Both the position numbers and the translations under genes were made by a program. DNA of 64,000 nt from positions 1,240,001 through 1,304,000 of the forward strand of contig NZ_CP126889.1 in assembly GCF_030246845.1 (NCBI RefSeq), given 5' to 3'. The notes below the pieces were generated by a model. That model was not told where the DNA came from, ran no database searches, and saw only the letters and a list, made by a program, of their open reading frames with translations. Numbering within the stretch: position 1 is the first letter of the stretch; each line of letters opens with the position of its first letter. Shown piece by piece: positions 8,758 through 17,070 of this stretch. The stretch is from Enhydrobacter sp. GTDB lineage: Bacteria; Pseudomonadota; Alphaproteobacteria; Reyranellales; Reyranellaceae.

Positions 8758-9645
8758 GTGAAGTTCACCCTGCATTTCGGGAACAACACCTTTCCCGATC
8801 TGGCCGGTGCGGCGCGACTGGCGCGTCTGGCGGAGGCGGCCGGCTTCGACTCGGTGATCGCGGTCGATCACGTTGTCTATCCCGACGCCTACAGCTCGAC
8901 CTATCCCTACGCGGCCTCCGGCCGGCTGCCGGGGGATCGGACCGTGTCGCTACCCGATCCGCTGATCTGGATGGCGGCGGCCATGGCCGTCACGACGAAG
9001 CTGCGCTTCATGACCGGCGTGATTATCCTGCCGCTGCGCCATCCGATGGTGCTGGCCAAGCAGGTGGCGACGCTCGATCACATGAGCGGCGGCCGCATCG
9101 AGCTCGGCATCGGCGTCGGCTGGCTCAAGGAGGAGTTCGAGGCGCTGGGCGTGCCGTTCGAGAAGCGCGGCCAGCGCTCGGACGAATACATCGCCGCCAT
9201 GCGCGCGCTGTGGGCCAGGGACGGCGCGAGTTTCTCGGGCGAGTTCGTGAACTTCCACGAGGTGAGCTCGAACCCCAAACCGGTGCGCGGCAGCGTGCCG
9301 ATCGTGATCGGCGGTCATTCCGAAGCGGCCGCCAAGCGCGCCGGCCGACTGGGCGACGGGTTCTTTCCGTCGATCGGGTCGCAGGTCGACACCTTCCCGC
9401 TGTTCGATCTGGTGCGCCGCACGGCCGAAGGCGCTGGCCGCGATCCGAAGGCGATCGAGATGATGGCAGGCTGTCCCGATGCGCTGCCCAAATCGGGCAA
9501 GGATCCCAAGGCCGCGGTCGAGGAGCGCCGCCGCCGCGGCATCGACCGCATCATCCAGCCCGTGCACGCCTTCCTGCCCGATCTCGAAAGCAATCTCGGC
9601 CGCTTCGGCGAGACGGTGATCCAGCAATTCGGTGACGTCGCCTGA
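8758..9645 (+). CDS. LLM class oxidoreductase, Rv2161c-like
   Basis: A 295-residue protein starting with GTG at 8758 (MKFTLHFGN), three bases after the previous stop; no in-frame ATG gives the family N-terminus. Motifs AVDHVVYPDAY, FMTGVIILPLRHPMVLAKQ, MSGGRIELGIGVGWLKEEFEALG and SVPIVIGGHS are those of the TIGR03619-type luciferase fold. It is the third gene of the operon 6719-9645. It converges with 9673-10665, leaving a 27-bp gap. Substrate unknown. Confidence 0.93.
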   Translation: MKFTLHFGNNTFPDLAGAARLARLAEAAGFDSVIAVDHVVYPDAYSSTYPYAASGRLPGDRTVSLPDPLIWMAAAMAVTTKLRFMTGVIILPLRHPMVLAKQVATLDHMSGGRIELGIGVGWLKEEFEALGVPFEKRGQRSDEYIAAMRALWARDGASFSGEFVNFHEVSSNPKPVRGSVPIVIGGHSEAAAKRAGRLGDGFFPSIGSQVDTFPLFDLVRRTAEGAGRDPKAIEMMAGCPDALPKSGKDPKAAVEERRRRGIDRIIQPVHAFLPDLESNLGRFGETVIQQFGDVA

Positions 9646-9672
9646 TCGACAATCCGTGTCATACACCGGAGC

Positions 9673-10665
9673 TTACATCACCGTGTTCGCGAACCATTCG
9701 ACCTGATCTTCGAACTCGGTCATCGAATCGGCCGGGATCATGAGGGCGCAGGCGTGGTCGACGCCGATCTTGCGCAAGCCCTCGACCTTCTCGCGAATGA
9801 GGTCGGGCGAACCCACGAGGTTCGCCGTCACCTGCTGGGAAAGATCGCGGCCGGTGTAGGCAAGCGATTTGCGGTGAGCTACCAGGCCAGAGGCCATGTA
9901 GCGCCTCTCCGCCTCCTCTGCCGTCTTGGCGATCGTCACCGAGAATTGCGGGGCGATCTCGATCTCGGCCGGATCTCGCCCCAGCTCCGTTGCCCGCACC
10001 TTCAGCGCCTCGATACGCCCGGCGAGCTCGGGCCACGGCCGCCAGCCCGGGAGCCAGCCCGTGCCGACGCGAGCCGCTCGCTCCACCGCTTCCATGTTGT
10101 GGCCGCCGATCCAGAGCGCGAAGGGCTCGCGGCTGGGCTTGGGATACATCTCCATGTCGCGCACGGCGTAGTACTTGCCCTCGTGCATCACGCGCCGCTC
10201 GCTGAACAGCCGCCGCATCAGCGCGATGCCCTCGTCCATCATCTCGCCGCGCCGCACCCTGGGCGCCAGCCGGGGCGCCCAGGCGGCGAACTCCTCGCGA
10301 TAGGCGCCGATGCCCAGCGCGAGGATCAGCCGGCCGTTCGAAAGCTGGTCGAGCGTCGCGGCGGTCTTGGCGAGCCAGAACGGATCGCGCATCGGCAGCA
10401 CGGCAAGCGCGGTGCCGACCTCGAGTGTCGTCGTGGCGGCAGCGCAGAACGACAGCACCGTCAGCAGCTCGTAGAAGTTGGGCGGCGTCTTCGGAAACAA
10501 CTCCCGCACATAGTGCTGGGTCTGGATGTGGTCGTTGCCCCAGACCGAGTGGTAGCCGAGCGTCTCGCAGACCTTCGCCAGGCGCACGAAATCGCCGGGC
10601 GCCACGAAGGGGACCGGATACATCACTCCTTCGAAGCCGGTGGGCAGGCAGATGCTGAATTTCAT
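9673..10665 (-). CDS. LLM class flavin/F420-dependent oxidoreductase
   Basis: A 330-residue protein. The start is ATG 10665 (MKFSICLPTGFEG); the open frame continues far upstream, but that part is a shadow of the neighbouring gene. Motifs SVWGNDHIQT, LEVGTALAVLPMRDPFWLAKT, LSNGRLILALGIGAYREEF and FALWIGGHN mark the luciferase fold. It is the paralogue of the truncated gene at the start of the window, which shares the GIGAYREEF, PQF and NLxGxP blocks. It is separated from the upstream minus-strand LLM gene by 2 bp, so the two are co-transcribed. Confidence 0.93.
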   Translation of the reverse strand: MKFSICLPTGFEGVMYPVPFVAPGDFVRLAKVCETLGYHSVWGNDHIQTQHYVRELFPKTPPNFYELLTVLSFCAAATTTLEVGTALAVLPMRDPFWLAKTAATLDQLSNGRLILALGIGAYREEFAAWAPRLAPRVRRGEMMDEGIALMRRLFSERRVMHEGKYYAVRDMEMYPKPSREPFALWIGGHNMEAVERAARVGTGWLPGWRPWPELAGRIEALKVRATELGRDPAEIEIAPQFSVTIAKTAEEAERRYMASGLVAHRKSLAYTGRDLSQQVTANLVGSPDLIREKVEGLRKIGVDHACALMIPADSMTEFEDQVEWFANTVM

Positions 10666-10667
10666 GC

Positions 10668-11639
10668 CTATCCCTGCGCTGCGGCCAGGGCAGCCGAGAT
10701 CGACGCGGCGTCGTCCAGGCCGCCGATGATCACCTCGTCGAGCCCGATAGCGCGATATTGCGCGAGCCTCTCCTTCACCTGCGCAGGCGTGCCACAGGCA
10801 GCGTGGCGGCGCACGACGTCGTCGCTCACCAGGCGGTCCACCTCGGTCCAATCTTCCGCGGCATAGGCGGTCGCCAATGCCGCTTGGTCGAGACTCGCGC
10901 CTCCCAGACGAATGTTCTCGGCATGATGGGCGCCGCGCAGCACGAAGCCGATCGGCCGACGGATTGGATCGATCCCCTCCTTCTCCGTCGCCCCCAGGCG
11001 GGTATAGACGATGCCGAACTTGCGAAACGGCCTGCTCTCCGCCCCGACCGCGGCCTGATCGAGGCAGGCCTTCACGAAGGGCGGCGAGGTCGCCGCCGAG
11101 ATCAGCACGCCGTCGGTCTCGCGTCCCGCGAGTTGCAGCATGTTCGGCCGCGATGCCGCGACAACGATCGGGATCTCGCACGGCGCGTTGACGAGCCGCC
11201 GGCCGCTTACCTTGAAGGCCTTGCCCTCGAAATTGGCCATCTCGCCCGCGAACAACGAACGGCAGACCTTGATCGCCTCCGAGACGGTCATCAACGGCCG
11301 CAGCGCATCGACGCCGGCCGCCTTGAGGTCGGCGGGCGCGCCTGAGCCGAGGCAGAGCGTCACGCGGCCCGGATAGGCCTCCGCGAGACTCGCCGCCGCC
11401 ATGGCGATGTAGACCGGGTGCACCGAGTAGGGGCTCATCGCCATCAACGCGATCCTGATGCGCCTGGTGGCGCCGAGCGCCAGCGCGGCCGTCGTCACCG
11501 GATCGCGCAGGAAGAGATGGCAGGCGATCCAGAGAGTCGAGGCGCCGCCCTCTTCCGCGACCCGTGCCTGCTCGGGAATTGCGGTAATCGGCGCGCGGCC
11601 GTCCATCGCGATGCCGAAGTCAGCCATGGGCGAATCCAT
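10668..11639 (-). CDS. LLM class oxidoreductase, mer-like
   Basis: A 323-residue protein resembling the methylenetetrahydromethanopterin reductase-like side of the luciferase fold: STLWIACHLFLRDPVT near the N-terminus, RRIRIALMAMSPYSVHPVYIAM and GRVTLCLGSGAPADLKAAG. LSGGR is replaced by YPGR. The start is ATG 11639; Met5 at 11627 is also possible. Its 5' end overlaps the 3' end of the threonine-synthase-like gene by 20 bp, so the PLP enzyme, this gene and 9673-10665 probably form one minus-strand operon. This is the last member of the array. Confidence 0.9.
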   Translation of the reverse strand: MDSPMADFGIAMDGRAPITAIPEQARVAEEGGASTLWIACHLFLRDPVTTAALALGATRRIRIALMAMSPYSVHPVYIAMAAASLAEAYPGRVTLCLGSGAPADLKAAGVDALRPLMTVSEAIKVCRSLFAGEMANFEGKAFKVSGRRLVNAPCEIPIVVAASRPNMLQLAGRETDGVLISAATSPPFVKACLDQAAVGAESRPFRKFGIVYTRLGATEKEGIDPIRRPIGFVLRGAHHAENIRLGGASLDQAALATAYAAEDWTEVDRLVSDDVVRRHAACGTPAQVKERLAQYRAIGLDEVIIGGLDDAASISAALAAAQG

Positions 11640-12873
11640 AGCTGTTCTCGAGTGCCGCCAGCAGCTCCGGAAGACCGCCGGTCACGAGTGGCGGCTCGGG
11701 CAAGGCAGTTTCGATGGGTCCGGGATCCTTCAGGCCGGCCGCTGTCAGCAGCGCCACGCAGCGTTCTTGAGGCTTGATGGTGCCTATGGCCCGCAAGCGC
11801 TCGATGGCCGCAAAGGGCGCGGCAGAGGATGCCTCGGGCCAGATGCCTTCCCTGGCGGCGAGCGTCACGACCCAGCGCCGCATCTCGTCATCGCCGACGG
11901 TGACCGCGGCACCCCTGGAGCGGCGCAGCACGTCGAGCGCCTGCACCGTCGCCTGCGCCGCGCCGATCGAGGTGGCGATGGAAGGCGCGTTGCGCGCGAC
12001 CTCGGGCGGCATCGGATCGCCGCTCGCCAGCGCCGCCGGCAGCGAACCCGAAACCTCGGCCGCGACGAAGCGCGGCGTGCGATCGATCCAGCCCAGCGCC
12101 TTCAGCTCCTCGAAGCCCTTCCACATGCCATAGAGCGCGTCGCCGTAGCAGACCGGCAGCACGCACCAGTCGGGCGGCTGCCAGTCGAATGCCTCGGCGA
12201 TCTCGAAGGCGATGGTCTTGTAGCCTTCCATTCCGTAAGGATTGCTGCCGACCACGGGGCCGAAGAAGGGCGAGGTCGGATACCAGCCGAGCTCGCGCAC
12301 GCCGAGCGACTGCAGCCGCCAGCGGTCGGCCTTGTCCGCCACCGTCACCACCATGGCGCCGTAGGCCCGCATCTGCAGCAACAGCGGGCCGGCCGAGCCT
12401 ACGAAAGTGAACACGACGCAGGGGATGCCGGCCTTCGCGGCATAGGCGGCGGCCGCCGCCCCGGCATTGCCCGACGAGCTCGAGGCGATGACCTTCGCGC
12501 CGAAACGCCTGGCCATGGTGAGGGCACCCGCCGCCAGCCGGTCCTTGAACGACCAGGTGGGATTGCGCGATTCGTCCTTGATCCAGACATCTCCCAGCCC
12601 CAGGCCGGGGGCGGCCAGGAGTGGCGTATTGCCTTCACCCAAGGTCACAGCCTCACTGGCCGTCGCATGCAGAAAGCCGTCCCAGCGCCACATCGAGCGG
12701 GCGGAACCGGAGGGAGCGTCCCGCTTCAACCCTTCGCCGGGCCGGCTGTCGTAGGCGACGGTGAGATTGGTCGGCGCCCCCTTGGCCCGGCAGGCCGGGC
12801 AATCCTCGGCATAGTGGTCGACAGGGCGGCGGGCGCCGCAACGAATGCAGACAAGCGCACTGGGGACTGGCAT
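11620..12873 (-). CDS. threonine-synthase-like PLP-dependent enzyme
   Basis: A 417-residue fold-type II PLP enzyme. An N-terminal zinc-ribbon-like segment (CIRCG then CPAC) is followed by the PLP-lysine motif WSFKDR and the phosphate-binding loop SSSGNAGAAAAAYAAKAG. This layout is that of threonine synthase (O-phosphohomoserine to threonine), but related cysteate synthases and lyases share it. ATG 12873 is chosen because the zinc-ribbon family starts here; the frame is open to 13089, where it runs into the divergent gene. It leads a probable operon with the two LLM genes downstream, so a catabolic lyase role is also possible. Confidence 0.88.
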   Translation of the reverse strand: MPVPSALVCIRCGARRPVDHYAEDCPACRAKGAPTNLTVAYDSRPGEGLKRDAPSGSARSMWRWDGFLHATASEAVTLGEGNTPLLAAPGLGLGDVWIKDESRNPTWSFKDRLAAGALTMARRFGAKVIASSSSGNAGAAAAAYAAKAGIPCVVFTFVGSAGPLLLQMRAYGAMVVTVADKADRWRLQSLGVRELGWYPTSPFFGPVVGSNPYGMEGYKTIAFEIAEAFDWQPPDWCVLPVCYGDALYGMWKGFEELKALGWIDRTPRFVAAEVSGSLPAALASGDPMPPEVARNAPSIATSIGAAQATVQALDVLRRSRGAAVTVGDDEMRRWVVTLAAREGIWPEASSAAPFAAIERLRAIGTIKPQERCVALLTAAGLKDPGPIETALPEPPLVTGGLPELLAALENSYGFAHG

Positions 12874-12952
12874 TTGCCGGCCAAGTTGGCGGGCCGGGAC
12901 GACAGCGTCAACCGGGATGCCACGCGCCTCGAGGCTCTCTAAAGTGAAGCCG

Positions 12953-13888
12953 ATGTCGACCTTGCTGATCAGCCATCCATCGTTCCTCGAGCACGATCCG
13001 GGCGAGTACCACCCCGAGCGCCCCGACCGGCTGCGGGCCGTCATGGCCGCTTTCGAGGACGAGTCGTTTGCGCTGCTGGAGCGTGCCATGGCGCCGCCAG
13101 CGACGCTCGAGCAGCTTCTGCGTGTGCATCCGCAGACCTACGTGGAGACGATACTCGGCGTCCGGCCGGCGGCCGACGAGATCGTCATGATCGATGGCGA
13201 CACCGCCATGAGCGCCGGCAGCGCCGAGGCGGCCATGCATGCCGCCGGCGCGGTCGTGGCCGGGGTCGATGCCGTGCTGGGCGACAGCAATATCGATACC
13301 GCATTCGCCGCGGTGCGACCGCCCGGCCACCATGCCACACCCGAGATCCCGGGCGGCTTCTGCCTGTTCAACAATGTCGCGATCGGCGCGCGCCACGCCC
13401 AGGCCCAGTACGGCGTCGAGCGGGTAGCCATCCTCGACTTCGACGTCCATCACGGCCAGGGCACGCAGGCGGTGGTCGAGGCCGACGCCTCCCTCTTCTA
13501 TGGCTCCTCGCATCAATATCCGCTCTATCCCGGCACCGGCAGCGCGCGCGAGCGCGGGGTCGACGGCAACGTCGTGAACGTGCCGCTGGCGCCCAACAGC
13601 GGCGGCCGCGAATTCCGGGCCGGCTGGAGCGACCGCATCCTGCCGCAGCTCGACCGCTTCGCGCCCGAACTCCTGATCGTCTCGGCCGGATTCGACGGCC
13701 ACCGGCGCGACCCGCTGGCGCATCTGCGCCTGGAGACCGAGGACTTCCGCTGGATCACCGAAGAGCTTCTCGCCATCGCCGATCGGCATGCCCGGGGCCG
13801 CGTCGTGTCGGCGCTCGAGGGCGGTTACGATCTCGAGGCGTTGGCCGCATCGGCGGCTGCGCATGTGCGGGCATTGATGCGTGTTTGA
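12953..13888 (+). CDS. histone deacetylase family amidohydrolase
   Basis: A 311-residue arginase/deacetylase-fold enzyme. Visible are the N-terminal HPSFLEHDPGEYHPERPDRL motif, the catalytic His pair in PPGHHATP, the zinc-ligand strand ILDFDVHHGQGTQ (Asp and His) and the third ligand in SAGFDGHRRDPL. Bacterial members deacetylate acetylpolyamines or other small N-acetyl amides by a zinc-dependent reaction in the cytoplasm; the exact substrate is unknown. The start is ATG 12953 (MSTLLISHPSF). It diverges from the PLP enzyme across 79 bp and its stop overlaps the next start by 8 bp. Confidence 0.93.
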   Translation: MSTLLISHPSFLEHDPGEYHPERPDRLRAVMAAFEDESFALLERAMAPPATLEQLLRVHPQTYVETILGVRPAADEIVMIDGDTAMSAGSAEAAMHAAGAVVAGVDAVLGDSNIDTAFAAVRPPGHHATPEIPGGFCLFNNVAIGARHAQAQYGVERVAILDFDVHHGQGTQAVVEADASLFYGSSHQYPLYPGTGSARERGVDGNVVNVPLAPNSGGREFRAGWSDRILPQLDRFAPELLIVSAGFDGHRRDPLAHLRLETEDFRWITEELLAIADRHARGRVVSALEGGYDLEALAASAAAHVRALMRV

Positions 13889-14615
13889 CCGCGTCGAGGC
13901 CGACGGTGCGAGCGATGAAGCAGGCGGGAAGAGCCTGAAACGATCGGCCGCACTGGTGTTGCTGCTCGCGATCATGTTGGCCTCGTCCAGCGCGAGGGCG
14001 GCCGGCGGGCCGCACGTGGTGGACGATTCCGAGCCCGAAACGCCGGGCGTCTGCCATTTCGAAACCTGGGTCTCGCCGTCCCTTTCGGGGGGCGGCTATG
14101 TCAACGAAAGCCCCGCCTGCACGATGACCAAGATTCCGTGGCTGCAACTGGGTGCGGCCTACCAGCATTTCTGGGGACCGACATTCAACGGCCCGATCTT
14201 CGGCCCGGCAGCCAAGATCAATTTCCGGCACGAAGACAGCGGCCTCGGTGTCGGCCTCGGCCTCAACAGCGGCGTGAATCTGCAGACAGGCGAGCTCGCG
14301 ACGGCATCGACCCTCATGCTCGTGACCGTGCCCATCGACGACAGGGTCAGGTTCAATTTCAACGCGGGCTGGAGCTATGTGAACAGCGATACTCCGAACT
14401 CGTTCTTCTACGGCGGTCAGTTCGAGGCCGAGGTCGGCGGCGACATCCTTCTCATGATCGAGGCCTTCGGCCGAGCGGCTAACTCGCCCGGGACCCAGAT
14501 GGGGCTGCGCTACACGCCGCACGGCGGCCCGTTCGATTTCGATCTCCTGGTCGCCAACTATTTCGGCGCCGTCAATACACAGGTCGTCACCTTCGGCGTG
14601 ACCATACGCTACTGA
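13881..14615 (+). CDS. exported protein, predicted beta-rich outer-membrane type
   Basis: A 244-residue protein that I do not assign to a named family. A hydrophobic signal sequence (ALVLLLAIMLASSSARAA) spans about residues 24-41, preceded by an unusually long polar N-region, so the true start may lie later than the GTG at 13881. The mature part is rich in alternating aromatic and Gly/Asn residues (GLGVGLGLNSGVNLQTG, FNFNAGWSYVNSD) and ends in IRY, i.e. a terminal aromatic as in outer-membrane beta barrels. Its start overlaps the amidohydrolase stop, so the two are coupled. Confidence 0.7.
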   Translation: MFDRVEADGASDEAGGKSLKRSAALVLLLAIMLASSSARAAGGPHVVDDSEPETPGVCHFETWVSPSLSGGGYVNESPACTMTKIPWLQLGAAYQHFWGPTFNGPIFGPAAKINFRHEDSGLGVGLGLNSGVNLQTGELATASTLMLVTVPIDDRVRFNFNAGWSYVNSDTPNSFFYGGQFEAEVGGDILLMIEAFGRAANSPGTQMGLRYTPHGGPFDFDLLVANYFGAVNTQVVTFGVTIRY

Positions 14616-14628
14616 CGGCCGTTCGACG

Positions 14629-15348
14629 CTACTCGACGCCGAGGTAGATGCGCTGGACGTCCGGATTGTCCGCCATCGCCCTGGCCGGTCCCGCGAGCAC
14701 GGTGCGGCCGACCTGCAGCACATAGGCATGGTCGGCCGCCTCGAGCGCGACATCGACCGACTGCTCGGCGAGCAGAATGGTCTGTCCGTCCCGATGGAGG
14801 GCGGCAAAGCTGTCGTACATCGAATCCACGATCGCCGGGGCGAGGCCCAGGCTCGGCTCGTCGAGCATCAGGAGCTTCGGCTCGCTCATCAGGGCGCGGC
14901 CCACCGCCAGCATCTGCCGCTCTCCGCCGGACATGGTGCCCGCGCGCTGCGCACGCCGCTCGGCGAGACGCGGAAAGGCCGTGTAGACGCGCTCGAGCAG
15001 GCGGGGGATGCGCTTGCGGTCGGCCAGCGGCGTGGCGCCCAGCAGCAGGTTGTTCTCGACGCTTTGCAGAGCGAAGAGGCGCCAGCCTTCCGGCGACAGC
15101 GCCAATCCTTTGCGCACGATCGCGTAGGCCGGCTGGCCCGCGATATCCTCGCCGTCGAAGGCGATGCTGCCCGAGGATATGCGGGCAATGCCGGCAATGG
15201 CATTGAGCGTCGTGGTCTTGCCGGCGCCGTTGGAGCCCAGCAGCGCAACGACCGCACCGCGCGGCACCTCGAGCGACACATCCGCCACGCCGATCAGATC
15301 GCCGTAGCGCACCTCGAGACGATCGATCTTCAGCAGCGGCGGCTTCAT
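14629..15348 (-). CDS. livF: branched-chain-type ABC transporter ATP-binding protein
   Basis: A 239-residue ABC ATPase: Walker A GSNGAGKT at 38-45, signature MSGGE near residue 140, Walker B LLMLDEPSLGL, and a switch histidine region. It matches LivF, one of the two ATPases energising branched-chain amino acid/amide (HAAT) importers. It is the last gene of the operon 20421-14629 and its start overlaps the livG stop by 4 bp. The substrate of the system need not be leucine; the linked enolase-family enzyme suggests an organic acid or aromatic compound. Confidence 0.95.
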   Translation of the reverse strand: MKPPLLKIDRLEVRYGDLIGVADVSLEVPRGAVVALLGSNGAGKTTTLNAIAGIARISSGSIAFDGEDIAGQPAYAIVRKGLALSPEGWRLFALQSVENNLLLGATPLADRKRIPRLLERVYTAFPRLAERRAQRAGTMSGGERQMLAVGRALMSEPKLLMLDEPSLGLAPAIVDSMYDSFAALHRDGQTILLAEQSVDVALEAADHAYVLQVGRTVLAGPARAMADNPDVQRIYLGVE

Positions 15349-16079
15349 GGGCCCTCGGCGTGCTTGACCTTGCGCCGGCCGAGATAGGCCTCGATGACGT
15401 GCGGGTCGCTCGTCACCTCGCGTGGCGTGCCGCGGGCGATCTCGCGCCCCTGATGGAACACCACGACCCGGCGCGTCAGCGAGGTGATCACCTCCATGAT
15501 GTGCTCCACGATCACGATCGTGATGCCGCCGGCATGGATGCGGCGCACCAGCTCGATCGCCTCGCGCACCTCGGTCGGGGTGAGGCCGGCCATGGCCTCG
15601 TCCAGCAGCAGGGCCTTCGGCTCCGAGGCGAGCGCGCGCGCGATCTCCAGCCGCTTGCGGCCGGGCGTGCCGAGGCTGCGCGCCGGCGCGTCGGCGAGCG
15701 GGCCGAGGCCGACGCGATCCAGCACCGCGCGCGCCTTGGCGCGTGCATCCGCCGCGTTGGGATGGCGCAGCAGCGCGCCGATCATGACGTTGTCGAGCAC
15801 CGTCATCGACTCGAAGGTGAGCGGGACCTGGAAGCTGCGCGCAAGGCCGAGGCGGGCGCGCGACTCGGGCGGTTCACGGGTAACGTCGACGCCCGTGAAA
15901 TGCACGCTGCCGGATGTCGGTGCCAGATCGCCCGTGAGGCAGTTGAAGAAGGTCGACTTGCCCGCCCCGTTGGGCCCGATCAGCCCGAGGATCTCGCCCT
16001 CCTCGACCGTGACCGACGCATTGTCGACCGCCTTGAAGGCGCCGAACAGGCGGGTGATGCCGCGCGCTTCAATCAGCAT
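15345..16079 (-). CDS. livG: branched-chain-type ABC transporter ATP-binding protein
   Basis: A 244-residue ABC ATPase of the LivG type: Walker A GPNGAGKST, a degenerate signature region LGTPGRKRLE as in many LivG proteins, and Walker B LLLDEAMAGL. The start is ATG 16079 (MLIEARGITRLFG); an upstream in-frame Met at 16127 lies inside livM and is rejected. It overlaps livM by 11 bp and livF by 4 bp, consistent with coupled translation of the complex. Confidence 0.95.
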   Translation of the reverse strand: MLIEARGITRLFGAFKAVDNASVTVEEGEILGLIGPNGAGKSTFFNCLTGDLAPTSGSVHFTGVDVTREPPESRARLGLARSFQVPLTFESMTVLDNVMIGALLRHPNAADARAKARAVLDRVGLGPLADAPARSLGTPGRKRLEIARALASEPKALLLDEAMAGLTPTEVREAIELVRRIHAGGITIVIVEHIMEVITSLTRRVVVFHQGREIARGTPREVTSDPHVIEAYLGRRKVKHAEGP

Positions 16080-17070
16080 GGCCGCTCGCGGCGCTCGGCG
16101 TGGCGGTCGTCTTCCTTGTTGGCGCACGCGGCCGCCGTTCCAGCAGCGACAGCAGGCCGCTCGGCAGGAAGCGGGCGATGATCACGATGATGGCGCCATA
16201 GACGACGAACGTGATGCCGGCGCCCTGGCCGCCCAGCAGGCTGTTCGACAGCTCCTCCAGCGGCACCAGGATCAAGGCCCCGATCAGCGGCCCGAAAAGC
16301 TGACCCGCCCCGCCGAGCGCCGCCATGACCACCATCTTGACCGACAGCAGGATGCCGAAGCCCGACTCGGGATCGATGAAGCCGAACATGCAGAGATAGA
16401 GCGAGCCCGCCAGCGACGTGAAGGCGGCGCTCAGCATGTAGGCGTAGAGCTTGTAGCGGCCCGCCGAAACGCCGAGCGAGCGCGCCGCACGCTCGCTGTC
16501 CTTGATGGCGCGCAGGTAGAAGCCCATGCGCCCCCGCTCGATCCACCAAGTGAGCCCCAGCAATCCCGCCAGGACGGCGAGAAAGATGTAGTAGTAGGGC
16601 AAGGCCGAGAGGAAGGAGAGGTCGAACACCGAGCGCGGCATGGCGGGGCCGCCGAGGCCCTGCGCGCCGCCCAGCCAGTTGCTGGTCGAGCTCAGCACCC
16701 GTACGAGCTCGCCGACGGCGATCGTCGCCATGCTGAAATAGTGGCCCGAGAGCCGCAGTGTCGGCACGCCGATCACGGCCGCCACGCCGACGCTCAGCAG
16801 CATGCCGATCGGCGCTCCAAGGATGGGCGGCAAGGCAAGATGAACGAAGGCGACCACCGCCGAATAGGCACCGATGCCGAAGAACACCGCATGGCCCACC
16901 GAGACCTGTCCGGCGTAGCCGCCGACGATGTTCCAGGCCGAGGCGCTGATGGCGGCAAGCAGCACCAGCGCCCCCAGTCGCTGCCAGACCGGCGAGCCGC
17001 CCGTCACGATCGGATAGGCGAGCACGACGACAATGGCCGCGAGCTGAAGAAGGCGGCGGGAGGTCATCAT
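16069..17070 (-). CDS. livM: branched-chain-type ABC transporter permease
   Basis: A 333-residue inner-membrane permease with about nine hydrophobic helices, starting MMTSRRLLQLAAIVVVLAYP. The conserved GYAGQVSVGHAVFFGIGAY block and the LGGAGQLFGPLIGA block near the C-terminus are diagnostic of LivM. ATG 17070 overlaps the livH stop in ATGATGA. It forms the translocation pore with LivH. Confidence 0.95.
   Translation of the reverse strand: MMTSRRLLQLAAIVVVLAYPIVTGGSPVWQRLGALVLLAAISASAWNIVGGYAGQVSVGHAVFFGIGAYSAVVAFVHLALPPILGAPIGMLLSVGVAAVIGVPTLRLSGHYFSMATIAVGELVRVLSSTSNWLGGAQGLGGPAMPRSVFDLSFLSALPYYYIFLAVLAGLLGLTWWIERGRMGFYLRAIKDSERAARSLGVSAGRYKLYAYMLSAAFTSLAGSLYLCMFGFIDPESGFGILLSVKMVVMAALGGAGQLFGPLIGALILVPLEELSNSLLGGQGAGITFVVYGAIIVIIARFLPSGLLSLLERRPRAPTRKTTATPSAASGHAD

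Noticed and set aside
9754..10866. Plus-strand 370-codon open frame opposite two LLM genes
   Set aside because: Arg/His/Ala-rich shadow frame with no domain; the minus-strand LLM genes explain the region.
1..11639. A lux-type light-producing operon
   Set aside because: There is no paired LuxA/LuxB set and no aldehyde-supplying luxCDE genes; the proteins are LLM-family oxidoreductases of several subgroups.
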